From: Caryophanales bacterium UBA7476
GTDB taxonomy: Bacteria > Bacillota_I > Bacilli_A > RF39 > UBA660
Length of the DNA: 7,078 nt
NCBI GenBank assembly: GCA_002477275.1
Contig: DLOU01000036.1
Coordinates: 1 to 7,078, forward strand
Direction: 5' to 3'
The notes below the pieces were generated by a model, which made no database searches, was not told where the DNA came from, and saw only the letters and a program-made list of their open reading frames with translations. This document shows, piece after piece, positions 1 to 6,336 of this stretch (positions are counted from its first letter, which is position 1; every line of letters begins with the position of its first letter). The position numbers and the translations under genes are program-made.

Positions 1-21
1 TTTGTCAACAGTCTGAGATAA
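1..21 (+). CDS. Possible C-terminal tail of an upstream plus-strand gene (partial)
   Basis: Frame 1 reads FVNSLR and then a TAA stop at 19-21, immediately before the T-tract of a plus-strand terminator hairpin. A terminator pointing this way implies a plus-strand transcript entering from the left. Frame 2 also stops early (TGA at 14-16) and frame 3 runs on to a later stop, so the choice of frame 1 rests only on the stop lying in the hairpin stem. Only six codons are visible and no product can be named. Confidence 0.25.
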   Translation, partial: FVNSLR

Positions 22-43
22 AGCTTAATGCTTTATCTTTTTT
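16..43 (+). terminator. Rho-independent terminator of an upstream plus-strand transcript
   Basis: A 9-bp perfect inverted repeat (AGATAAAGC at 16-24, GCTTTATCT at 30-38) has a 5-nt loop and is followed by an unbroken T run at 38-43. Read on the minus strand the hairpin is not followed by a U tract, so it suits the gene converging from the left and not the femX-like operon, whose last stop codon (25-27) falls in its loop. Confidence 0.7.
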
Positions 44-1323
44 GCTATGTTTTTAACTTTATGATATGTTCCAAAAGCTAATTTATATGTATTATACCAG
101 AAATTACTCACCACTAGGTCAAATTCACCTACTAATTCGACTACATTTCCACCAAAACTCTTTTTGAATAGATATAGTCCATAAAGTGGGTTTTCCTCTC
201 TAAAGTCTCCTGTGATACCATAAAAATTATATCTTTTATATCCGTTTTCAACAGCATATTTAACTCCATCGTAATGAACTGTATATGCTGATTGAAACTG
301 CATTAATTTAGTTTCACTTCCTCCATAAAGAGAAAGTACTTCGTTTCCATATACTAAGAATAGTATTCCACCTAAAGTAGTTTTTTCTCCATATTCTTTT
401 TTATAATCTTTTATTTTTTCTAATTGTTTATTCAATTGTTTAATTCTTTCTTCATCTTGTTTATTATGTGAATTATATTTTTTTTCATTCATCTTTAATT
501 CTTGATTTTCATATTTTTTAATTCTATCTTTTAAAGACGTTTCAATTTCTTCTTTTTCTTTCTTTGTATTTTCCTCATATAAGTTAAAATCAATTTCTGC
601 AATTCTTATTTTAAGTATTCCAGAATCATGTAAGTTTTCCCACATGTTTTCATAATATGAAAATGGTCTATCAACAAATTCACGTCTATCTGAAGTATGC
701 TGCATAATTTCTTTAAATGTTTTTAATTCATCTTTTTCTATTTCATGTGTAACTATTCCACATTTTTCATTTTTTCTAAGAATTTGTCTTGTTTTTGATT
801 CCATATCTTTTAATACATCATCTAAACTTCTATCTGTATCAATAACATGCATCCATCTAGGTTGTAGTGTATCTTGCATTAAGTTAAAACCAAAATGTTT
901 ATAACCTAATGATTTCAAGTTTTCTACTACAACACTGTTATCAAATCCATCTTCAACAATTTTTCCATTATTATCATGTTCTTTGTATGGAACATAAGGA
1001 TCTATCTTTATAAAAATACCATCTTTTTCTTTTACAAATGTTTTTACTTTTTCAGTAAATTCTTTTAGTAATTTTTTATCTTTATAATCTATTAAGAATC
1101 CTCTTGGAGAATAGAACATGTATTTATTAAAAACTGGTATTTTTTTTGCTAAGAGTAGGGCAGCTGCTACTACTTTATCTTTATCCTTTAAACCTATTAG
1201 ATAACTTTTCCATCCATTAGTTTTCTTTAAATTTCCCCATTCTTTAGTTTGATGAAAGGTTACTTGTTCATGTTTTTTAGCAAATTTTTCAAATTCTTTA
1301 TCACTTATTTCCATTAACTTCAT
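25..1323 (-). CDS. FemX/FemAB-family peptidoglycan bridge aminoacyltransferase (second gene of the pair)
   Basis: This is a 432-residue member of the FemABX family (Methicillin_resis fold). Such enzymes transfer an amino acid from aminoacyl-tRNA to the lysine side chain of the lipid II stem peptide, or to an already started bridge, at the inner face of the membrane. Visible family marks are FYSPRG at 70-75, IFIKIDP at 103-109, a TRQILRKNEKCG-type basic segment near 178-189, and a long charged helical region at about 247-311 matching the coiled-coil arm of FemA/FemX that may grip tRNA. The conserved C-terminal block YGITGDFREENPLYGLYLFK starts near 368. Length is normal (FemA/FemX about 410-430). 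The ATG at 1323 has AGAAGG upstream and lies 23 nt inside the end of the preceding femX-like gene, so translation is probably coupled. An ATG three codons later lacks a site. The added residue cannot be read from sequence. Confidence 0.9.
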   Translation of the reverse strand: MKLMEISDKEFEKFAKKHEQVTFHQTKEWGNLKKTNGWKSYLIGLKDKDKVVAAALLLAKKIPVFNKYMFYSPRGFLIDYKDKKLLKEFTEKVKTFVKEKDGIFIKIDPYVPYKEHDNNGKIVEDGFDNSVVVENLKSLGYKHFGFNLMQDTLQPRWMHVIDTDRSLDDVLKDMESKTRQILRKNEKCGIVTHEIEKDELKTFKEIMQHTSDRREFVDRPFSYYENMWENLHDSGILKIRIAEIDFNLYEENTKKEKEEIETSLKDRIKKYENQELKMNEKKYNSHNKQDEERIKQLNKQLEKIKDYKKEYGEKTTLGGILFLVYGNEVLSLYGGSETKLMQFQSAYTVHYDGVKYAVENGYKRYNFYGITGDFREENPLYGLYLFKKSFGGNVVELVGEFDLVVSNFWYNTYKLAFGTYHKVKNIAKKIKH

Positions 1324-2608
1324 TTGTTATCGCCTTCTTTGATTTATTTTTAATTATTTTTCTATATAGTGGAACAAGTTTTGTAAATACAAAATACATA
1401 AAGTGATTTGTTATGTAGTCGAATTCTCCAATAAACTCTACATAATCTCCGCCAAATTTCTTTTTAAACTCATGTAGTCCCATTCTTGGATTATCTTTTC
1501 TTAAATCTCCAATTGTTCCAAACTGATCATATACTTTATATCCTTTTTCCTTACAATATTCTAAGTGTGTTTGATAAGTATAGTAGTTAGCATAAGTTTC
1601 AGTTAAGATATTTTCATTTCCTGCATATAAAACCCATGCTTTGTCACCATATTCTATTATCATATGGGCATTTAATGTAAGTTCATCCCCGTATTTTTCT
1701 TTAACGTCTGTAAATTTTTTTATATCATTATTAATACTTTCTAAACGTCTTTCAGCTTCTTTTAATTTATTTTTAGCACTTTTACTTAAGTTTTCAGTTG
1801 GTAAATCTTTTACTGATTCTTCAACTTCTTTTTTACTTTTCTTTAATTCTTCTAATATTTTATTAGGATATATTTTTCCTAGAAATAGGGTCATTTTATT
1901 ATTCTCATTATACATCTTATAAAGGGTTTTATAATATGAACTATCATATGATACAAAATCCTTTCTTTCTTCTGTAACCATCATTAATCTACAGAATTCA
2001 TCTAAATCTTCTTCTGTTCCAATTTTAACTTCACAACCAAGTTTTATTGCTTTATTAATTCTTTGTTTTGTAGTTTTAGAAAAGTGTTCTTTAAGCTCAT
2101 CTAAATCTTTAGTTAAATCTATTCTAAAAGTATATCTTGGCTGCATAGTTTCAAAATTTTTAGTAAATCCTAAATGTTTAAATCCACTTTGTTTTATCAT
2201 TTTAAAAATGTTTTCCCAAGTATAATCGAGTTCTACTTCTTCATCAAGATAGTTATATTTTCTTATTATTATATCTGGATCTATTTTTATAAATATTGCT
2301 TTTTTCTTTTTGGAAAATTCAACTATTTTTTTAGTCATTTCCTTAAATGTTTCTTCATCTTCATAATTTAATACAAATCCTCTTGGTGAGTAAAAATATG
2401 AATATCCAAGTGGTAATTTTTTTTGAAGAAGTAGTGCTGTTGCTACTAATTTTTTATCTTTTTTTAGACCTAGATAGAAAGAAGTAACTCTTTTCTTTTT
2501 TTCTGCAAATTCACCCCAAGCATGTGATTGTAAAAAATGAGACTTATATTTATTGTTTTTTACAAATTTCTCATATTCTTTTTTTTCTAATTCTACTAAC
2601 TCAAACAT
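1301..2608 (-). CDS. FemX/FemAB-family peptidoglycan bridge aminoacyltransferase (first gene of the pair)
   Basis: This 435-residue protein is a clear paralogue of the adjacent FemX-like protein. Shared marks in the same order are FYSPRG at 72-77, IFIKIDP at 105-111, GFKHLGF at 142-148, a TTKQRINKAIKLG segment near 179-191, a charged coiled-coil arm at about 252-305, and the block FGTIGDLRKDNPRMGLHEFK starting near 363. The family uses aminoacyl-tRNA to extend the interpeptide bridge on lipid II at the membrane. Start ATG at 2608 is preceded by AAGGTGA at ideal spacing. It is the promoter-proximal gene, so by analogy with FemX-FemA/B or MurM-MurN it may add the first residue and its partner the next; that order is inference. 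Its stop is TGA followed directly by an in-frame TAA. Confidence 0.9.
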   Translation of the reverse strand: MFELVELEKKEYEKFVKNNKYKSHFLQSHAWGEFAEKKKRVTSFYLGLKKDKKLVATALLLQKKLPLGYSYFYSPRGFVLNYEDEETFKEMTKKIVEFSKKKKAIFIKIDPDIIIRKYNYLDEEVELDYTWENIFKMIKQSGFKHLGFTKNFETMQPRYTFRIDLTKDLDELKEHFSKTTKQRINKAIKLGCEVKIGTEEDLDEFCRLMMVTEERKDFVSYDSSYYKTLYKMYNENNKMTLFLGKIYPNKILEELKKSKKEVEESVKDLPTENLSKSAKNKLKEAERRLESINNDIKKFTDVKEKYGDELTLNAHMIIEYGDKAWVLYAGNENILTETYANYYTYQTHLEYCKEKGYKVYDQFGTIGDLRKDNPRMGLHEFKKKFGGDYVEFIGEFDYITNHFMYFVFTKLVPLYRKIIKNKSKKAITNEVNGNK

Positions 2609-2637
2609 TATTTCACCTTATTTCTGTATCTCTTTAT

Positions 2638-2643
2638 AGTATA
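2638..2643 (-). promoter_or_regulatory. Promoter of the femX-like operon (extended -10)
   Basis: On the minus strand TATACT is preceded by TGG, giving an extended -10 (TGnTATACT). The -35 region 17 nt further up (TTAATT) is weak, as is common with extended -10 promoters. The predicted start near 2631 leaves a leader of about 20 nt carrying AAGGTGA before the ATG at 2608. Confidence 0.65.
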
Positions 2644-2688
2644 CCATATTTAGAAAATAAAATTAAATAAATGTTATATTATTAATAA

Positions 2689-2717
2689 TTGACATATTTC
2701 TTTTAATTTATTATACT
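2689..2717 (+). promoter_or_regulatory. Near-consensus sigma-A promoter for the 150-residue orphan gene
   Basis: TTGACA at 2689-2694, a 17-nt spacer and TATACT at 2712-2717 form an almost perfect housekeeping promoter. The predicted start near 2724 leaves a leader of about 18 nt with AGGGG at 2729-2733 as ribosome binding site. It is back to back with the promoter of the minus-strand operon. Confidence 0.85.
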
Positions 2718-2741
2718 TTTATTAGAATAGGGGTTGATAAT

Positions 2742-3194
2742 ATGAATCAATCAAATATAGTTAATTTGAATGTTTATTATGACGAAAATGATATGTTTAT
2801 AGATAAACATATGCTTAAACCACTTAGAATTACTCCGGTTAATGATACAAATTCTGAGTACTATAAAATTAGTGTTTATGAACTTGATGAAATCTGTAAT
2901 GCTGATAGAGGTTCTTTAATTGTTGTTCCTAGATTTCTTAAATTAAAAGAAAAAAATAATAAAAATAATTTAGAAGGACTTGATACTGCTTATTTGAAGG
3001 ATATTATTAAACTTCAGGATGAATTAACTGATTATTTGTCTTGGTCTTTTTATAGTTTTTTAAACAATCATTTAGATTATGATCCAAAGAAATTAGCTAG
3101 GATTCTAAGTGATACATGTCATAATTTTTATGAAAATGAAGAAAAAGATGTACACTGGTTATCTGATGAAGAAATATATGATATAGAAGATTAA
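2742..3194 (+). CDS. Acidic protein of unknown function, 150 residues
   Basis: I do not recognise this protein. It is soluble-looking, with no signal peptide or membrane segment. The N-terminal half (about 1-68) looks beta-rich, with hydrophobic stretches such as NIVNLNVYY and GSLIVVPRFLKL. A lysine/asparagine-rich linker (about 69-78) leads to a helical C-terminal half (about 79-136), and the tail is acidic (HWLSDEEIYDIED). The ATG has AGGGG 8 nt upstream. The gene is monocistronic, with a near-consensus promoter just upstream and a hairpin terminator right after the stop, so it is probably well and constitutively expressed. It is divergent from the femX-like operon, but nothing shows a functional link to it. 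Confidence 0.85.
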   Translation: MNQSNIVNLNVYYDENDMFIDKHMLKPLRITPVNDTNSEYYKISVYELDEICNADRGSLIVVPRFLKLKEKNNKNNLEGLDTAYLKDIIKLQDELTDYLSWSFYSFLNNHLDYDPKKLARILSDTCHNFYENEEKDVHWLSDEEIYDIED

Positions 3195-3220
3195 AAGTCA
3201 CTAATATAAAGTGACTTTTT
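3193..3220. terminator. Bidirectional terminator between converging genes
   Basis: AAAGTCAC (3194-3201) pairs with GTGACTTT (3211-3218) around a 9-nt loop. On the plus strand a T run follows to 3221; on the minus strand the stem is followed by TTTTAAT. The hairpin overlaps the stop of the plus-strand gene ending at 3194 and directly follows the stop of the minus-strand gene (3220-3222), so it can end both transcripts. Confidence 0.85.
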
Positions 3221-3420
3221 TATATCATGTATAAACCACCATTATTGTTTATTTCACTGTTTAGAAATTGTGGATTATCTTTTTTTATTTCCTTTTCTTC
3301 TAATTTTCTTAGTCTTTCTTCTATTAGAGTTAATGCTTTTCTTATTTGGAATAATTCTTCTTCAATTAGGTTATTTTGGTTCATTAAAAATAAAGGATTA
3401 TTTGGCATGCCATAATTCAT
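3220..3420 (-). CDS. Small coiled-coil protein of unknown function, 66 residues
   Basis: This is an unrecognised small protein. The N-terminus is rich in Asn, Pro and Met (MNYGMPNNPLFLMNQN). It is followed by a strongly predicted amphipathic helix at about 18-46 (IEEELFQIRKALTLIEERLRKLEEKE) with heptad spacing that suggests oligomerisation. The tail is short and Asn/Gly-rich. I chose the ATG at 3420 because AGAGGAAGTGA lies 8 nt upstream; a GTG at 3432 would sit inside that ribosome binding site. A minus-strand TATAAT lies upstream and the shared hairpin follows the stop, so this is a complete small gene. The Asn/Pro-rich head resembles small coat or envelope proteins, but this is only an impression. 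Confidence 0.7.
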   Translation of the reverse strand: MNYGMPNNPLFLMNQNNLIEEELFQIRKALTLIEERLRKLEEKEIKKDNPQFLNSEINNNGGLYMI

Positions 3421-3444
3421 TATATAGGTCACTTCCTCTTTTAT

Positions 3445-3474
3445 ATTATATGCTTAAACTTAAAAATATGTTAT
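3445..3474 (-). promoter_or_regulatory. Promoter of the 66-residue protein gene
   Basis: On the minus strand TATAAT (3445-3450) has an ATAACA -35-like hexamer (3469-3474) 18 nt upstream. The predicted start is only a few bases before the ribosome binding site. The -35 abuts the -10 of the divergent trmB promoter, so the two may compete. Confidence 0.55.
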
Positions 3475-3480
3475 TATAGT
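3453..3480 (+). promoter_or_regulatory. Likely trmB promoter
   Basis: TATAGT at 3475-3480 is a good -10. The -35 is weak (CTTAAA at 3453-3458, 16-nt spacer). The predicted start falls near 3487, just before the AGGAGA that serves the ATG at 3506 and after the ATG at 3482. Confidence 0.45.
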
Positions 3481-3505
3481 TATGTTAGTTAGGAGAATTG
3501 TATTT

Positions 3506-4126
3506 ATGCGACTTAGAAATATAAAAAATAAAGAAGAAATAATTAGTAATTCTAAATATATAGTTAAAAATTATAAAGATTATAAAGGTCATTGGAAAGA
3601 TCTTTTTAATAATGATAATCCCATATATATAGAGATAGGAATGGGTATGGGTAAATTTATTACTGAGAATGCTATAAACAATAAAAATATTAATTATATT
3701 GGTATAGAAAAACAAGATAATGTTTTAGCTCGTAGTTTACCTAATATACCTGAAGGTGTTGATAATTTAAGAGTAATTAGATTAAATGCACTTGAGATAG
3801 ATGAAGTGTTCTCTAATGAAATAGATTTAATTTTTCTAAATTTTTCTGACCCTTGGCCTAAAAAACGACATCATGATAGAAGACTTACTAGTAAAATATT
3901 CTTGGATAAGTATGATAAAATATTTAAAGATAAAAAGGTGATAGAACTTAGAACTGATAATGAAGATTTATTTATATATTCAATAGAATCATTAAGTAAT
4001 AGTTATTCTTTTTCTGAAGTTACTTTTGATTTAAATAGTTATCTTCCAGAGAGAATTACTACTGAATATGAGGATAAATTTGTTAATAAAGGTAATAAAA
4101 TTTATCATTTAAAAGCTAGTAAGTAA
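3506..4126 (+). CDS. trmB: tRNA (guanine(46)-N7)-methyltransferase TrmB
   Basis: TrmB uses S-adenosylmethionine to make m7G at position 46 in the variable loop of tRNAs. It is a single-domain Rossmann methyltransferase. Visible marks, numbered from the chosen start: the SAM-binding loop IEIGMGMGKFI at 43-52, the acidic residue after strand 2 in NYIGIEKQ (63-70), the family signature LNFSDPWPKKRH at 111-122, and the C-terminal TEYEDKF at 186-192. The 206-residue length fits the family (about 210-215). An in-frame ATG at 3482 would add eight residues, but the ATG at 3506 has AGGAGA 9 nt upstream and gives the typical MRLRN start, so it is preferred. There is no terminator before the next gene, so some read-through into the downstream operon is likely. 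Confidence 0.97.
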   Translation: MRLRNIKNKEEIISNSKYIVKNYKDYKGHWKDLFNNDNPIYIEIGMGMGKFITENAINNKNINYIGIEKQDNVLARSLPNIPEGVDNLRVIRLNALEIDEVFSNEIDLIFLNFSDPWPKKRHHDRRLTSKIFLDKYDKIFKDKKVIELRTDNEDLFIYSIESLSNSYSFSEVTFDLNSYLPERITTEYEDKFVNKGNKIYHLKASK

Positions 4127-4136
4127 AGATAAATTC

Positions 4137-4145
4137 TGATATAAT
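4137..4145 (+). promoter_or_regulatory. Promoter (extended -10) of the lipoprotein-ytxGH operon
   Basis: TGA followed by TATAAT (4140-4145) gives a perfect extended -10 in the 39-nt gap after trmB. No good -35 is present (TAGTAA at 17-nt spacing). Transcription would start near 4152, just ahead of AGGTGA at 4156-4161. Confidence 0.65.
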
Positions 4146-4165
4146 ATATAAGAGTAGGTGATTTA

Positions 4166-4837
4166 GTGAAAAAACGTATTTTGTTAATATTATTTACTGT
4201 TTTATTTGTCACTGGATGTAGTACTATTAATGTTAATAGTATTGATAATATAGTGGACACTGTTTTAACTGAGAAAAATAAACTTAGCAATATTTCTTTT
4301 AGTGGGTATTCTTATTATGTACCTAATACACTAAAAGTTGTTTATAAAAATGATTACAATACTGTATTAAGTGATGAATATGGTAATAAATATTATATAT
4401 ATGTAGATGCTGTTGGATATTTTAATAAAGCAGAAAATACTTATAAAGTAGATAAAGATAGTTATTATTCTAGAAAAATAGTTTCAAAAGATAAGAAAAA
4501 AGATGGATATCTTGAAATAAATGAAGTAAATAAAAAATATTTTGTTGAAGCTGTCTATAATTATGGTAAAATAGAAGTATATACTAGTAAAGAGCATATT
4601 AATACGACTGTGCTTAATATTAGTGAAGTGCTTTCTTCATTAAAATATAATAAAAAAGTATTAGAAAGTTTAATAGGTGATAACGTATTAAGCTATAAAG
4701 AAGAAAGTTTCAATATATTTACTACTAAAAAAACTACTTCTAATTATCTGGATTATATTGAACAATATGATAAAACAGAAGATGATGATTCTAGTTTACC
4801 TGATAATGATAGAATCGATATTGGTAGTAATGACTAG
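4166..4837 (+). CDS. Putative membrane lipoprotein of unknown function, 223 residues
   Basis: The N-terminus is a lipoprotein signal peptide: basic MKKR, hydrophobic ILLILFTVLF, then the lipobox VTGC with the lipidated Cys at 18. The mature protein should be anchored outside the membrane. It has a Ser/Asn-rich start, an apparently beta-rich, Tyr-rich central region (about 45-160, with YYVPNTLKVVYKND and NKYYIYVDAVGYF), and an acidic, probably disordered tail of about 20 residues (DDDSSLPDNDRIDIGSND). I recognise no known domain. The start is GTG at 4166 with AGGTGA four bases upstream; this is close, but no better start gives an intact signal peptide. It heads an operon with three further genes, and the next ATG lies only 11 nt past its stop, which suggests an envelope-linked role shared with them. 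Confidence 0.8.
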   Translation: MKKRILLILFTVLFVTGCSTINVNSIDNIVDTVLTEKNKLSNISFSGYSYYVPNTLKVVYKNDYNTVLSDEYGNKYYIYVDAVGYFNKAENTYKVDKDSYYSRKIVSKDKKKDGYLEINEVNKKYFVEAVYNYGKIEVYTSKEHINTTVLNISEVLSSLKYNKKVLESLIGDNVLSYKEESFNIFTTKKTTSNYLDYIEQYDKTEDDDSSLPDNDRIDIGSND

Positions 4838-4848
4838 CGAGGTGTTTT

Positions 4849-6024
4849 ATGAAAATATTTGATAAATTAAAAAATGCGCTCTTTGAAGAAGAGTACGTTG
4901 AAGTAGAAGAAAAAGAAAAGATAAGTAGAAAAGAGAAAAAAGAAAGAGAGAAGGCTAAAAAGGTTAAGCCTACTCCAGTAAAAGCTACTGATGATTCTAA
5001 TATATATGATGTTGAAAAACCAATTGCTAAAAGAATTATTCCTATGGATAAATTTGATAGTAAAGAAAAAGTTGAAACTGAAAAAGAAGATACTGAATTA
5101 TTAAAAGCGGAAGAACCAAAAATTAAGGCTTTTTCTGATAATGATTTAGTTTCTCAAGATACTTATCCAGAACTTCCACCAATTACAGAAGTAACAAGAA
5201 AAAGAACTGATAATGTAAATTATCCAGAAGAAGAAGTATTTACTGAACAAAGTGAAGTTGTCAAAGAACAAGAAGAAATAATAGAAGAAAAAGTTTTACC
5301 AGAAGAAAGACCTGTAAAACTATATCAAGCAAGTAAAAAAGAAAGTTATTTGGAAAACTATACACCTCATGAATATGGTAATTATGAAAAACAAAAAGAG
5401 AAAGAAGTATTTAAACCTTCTCCAATAATTTCACCTGTTTATGGTATAGTTGAAGATACTAGATTTATGGATAAACCTGCAAAGAGGGAAGTAAGAATTA
5501 CTACTTCGATTAGCCATGAAAAAATAAATATTGATGATATAAGAAGAAAAGCTTATGGAAATCTTAGTGATGAAATAGATGATAATCTAGGACTTCATCA
5601 AAGCGATTTATCTGAGGATAATGAAGTTGAAGATTTAGATGATAATATGCTTTTAGATTTAACAAATGATAGTGCTACTCCTGAAGTAAATAATCTTACA
5701 GTAGGTGATGCTGTAGAATATTTTGAAGATTTAGGATTAGAATATAATGAGGATTATATTGATGCTGATAAGTCAACTAGAACTAGTAAACTAAAAGAAG
5801 TAGAAGAAAAAAATACTGAAATTGAAGAAGATGCTGAATCTGAATATGAAGCTTCAGAAAGAACAGAAGAATTAGATTTACCTAAGATTTTAGAAGATGA
5901 TACTAATGAAGAAGTAGAAGATGAAGTTGAAGAGAATAATGTTATTGTTAAAGATAAAGACAGTGATAATGTAACAGATAGTGATAATTTATTTGATTTA
6001 ATTGATTCAATGTATGAAGAATAA
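4849..6024 (+). CDS. Acidic, largely disordered protein with SepF-like membrane-binding N-terminus
   Basis: I do not recognise this 391-residue protein as a named family. Residues 1-12 (MKIFDKLKNALF) form a short amphipathic helix followed by an acidic run (EEEYVEVEEKE), much like the membrane-targeting N-terminus of the FtsZ tether SepF. No SepF globular domain follows. A Lys/Glu linker, low-complexity segments and no Cys or Trp indicate disorder. Islands of likely conserved sequence stand out: FKPSPIISPVYGI at 188-200, EVRITTSISHEKINIDDIRRK at 214-234, LTVGDAVEYFEDLGLEYNEDY at 283-303, and a helical end DNLFDLIDSMYEE at 379-391. Such islands usually bind partners. The ATG at 4849 has GAGGTG. 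It is followed by a ytxG-like gene after 18 nt. A cytoplasmic membrane-edge scaffold, perhaps in division, is an inference. Confidence 0.85.
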   Translation: MKIFDKLKNALFEEEYVEVEEKEKISRKEKKEREKAKKVKPTPVKATDDSNIYDVEKPIAKRIIPMDKFDSKEKVETEKEDTELLKAEEPKIKAFSDNDLVSQDTYPELPPITEVTRKRTDNVNYPEEEVFTEQSEVVKEQEEIIEEKVLPEERPVKLYQASKKESYLENYTPHEYGNYEKQKEKEVFKPSPIISPVYGIVEDTRFMDKPAKREVRITTSISHEKINIDDIRRKAYGNLSDEIDDNLGLHQSDLSEDNEVEDLDDNMLLDLTNDSATPEVNNLTVGDAVEYFEDLGLEYNEDYIDADKSTRTSKLKEVEEKNTEIEEDAESEYEASERTEELDLPKILEDDTNEEVEDEVEENNVIVKDKDSDNVTDSDNLFDLIDSMYEE

Positions 6025-6042
6025 GAATAAAGGAGAGATAAA

Positions 6043-6336
6043 ATGGATACAATTATTTTAGCACTACAAATATTACTATATTTAGCTGGTATTACTATAT
6101 TAGTTGTTTTTTCAGTAGTTGGAGTTAGAGTAATTAAATTACTTGATAAAACTGATGCTATACTTGATGATGTAGATGACAAAGTTAAATCTTTAGATAA
6201 TCTATTTGATGCTGTTGATAAAGTTGGTTATGGTTTTAATTATTTAACTACTTCAATAATTAAGAAAGCAAATAGTATATTTCCTAGTGTATTTAAGAAG
6301 AAAATAAAAAATAGAAAGGATGATATTGATGAGTAA
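6043..6336 (+). CDS. YtxG/DUF948-like single-pass membrane protein
   Basis: This 97-residue protein has one N-terminal membrane helix (about 4-30). A heptad-patterned region follows (about 33-62, LLDKTDAILDDVDDKVKSLDNLF), then a basic tail with KKKIKNRK. This layout, and the position directly before a YtxH-like gene, match YtxG (DUF948) of Bacillus. YtxG and YtxH are membrane-associated stress-related proteins of unclear biochemical role. The protein is shorter than B. subtilis YtxG (about 140 residues, from memory). The ATG has a strong AAGGAGAG at 6030-6037. Its 3' end overlaps the next start by 8 nt. No sigma-B-type promoter was noticed here; it appears to be carried by the upstream operon promoter. 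Confidence 0.7.
   Translation: MDTIILALQILLYLAGITILVVFSVVGVRVIKLLDKTDAILDDVDDKVKSLDNLFDAVDKVGYGFNYLTTSIIKKANSIFPSVFKKKIKNRKDDIDE

Noticed and set aside
1641..1922. Plus-strand open frame of 93 codons inside the femX-like gene, and a similar one at 2174-2371
   Set aside because: They lie opposite strongly supported FemX coding sequence and show only Phe/Ser/Leu-rich composition expected from antisense of AT-rich genes.
3270..3479. Plus-strand open frame encoding a hydrophobic peptide, and an overlapping one at 3227-3415
   Set aside because: These are antisense to the small coiled-coil gene. The hydrophobic look arises from complementing Lys/Glu codons, and the minus-strand gene has a better ribosome binding site, promoter and terminator.
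3482..3505. Upstream ATG giving an eight-residue longer TrmB
   Set aside because: AGGAGA lies inside this extension and serves the ATG at 3506, which gives the family-typical MRLRN start. The predicted transcription start is also after 3482.
3485..3715. Minus-strand open frame of 76 codons opposite trmB, and one at 4105-4290 opposite the lipoprotein start
   Set aside because: Both are antisense to confidently identified coding sequence and lack any recognisable product.
5754..6182. Minus-strand open frame of 142 codons, very Ser-rich
   Set aside because: It is the complement of the Glu/Asp-rich coding sequence of the acidic protein (GAA/GAT runs read as TTC/ATC and Ser codons), it spans two plus-strand genes, and the coding evidence on the plus strand is far stronger.
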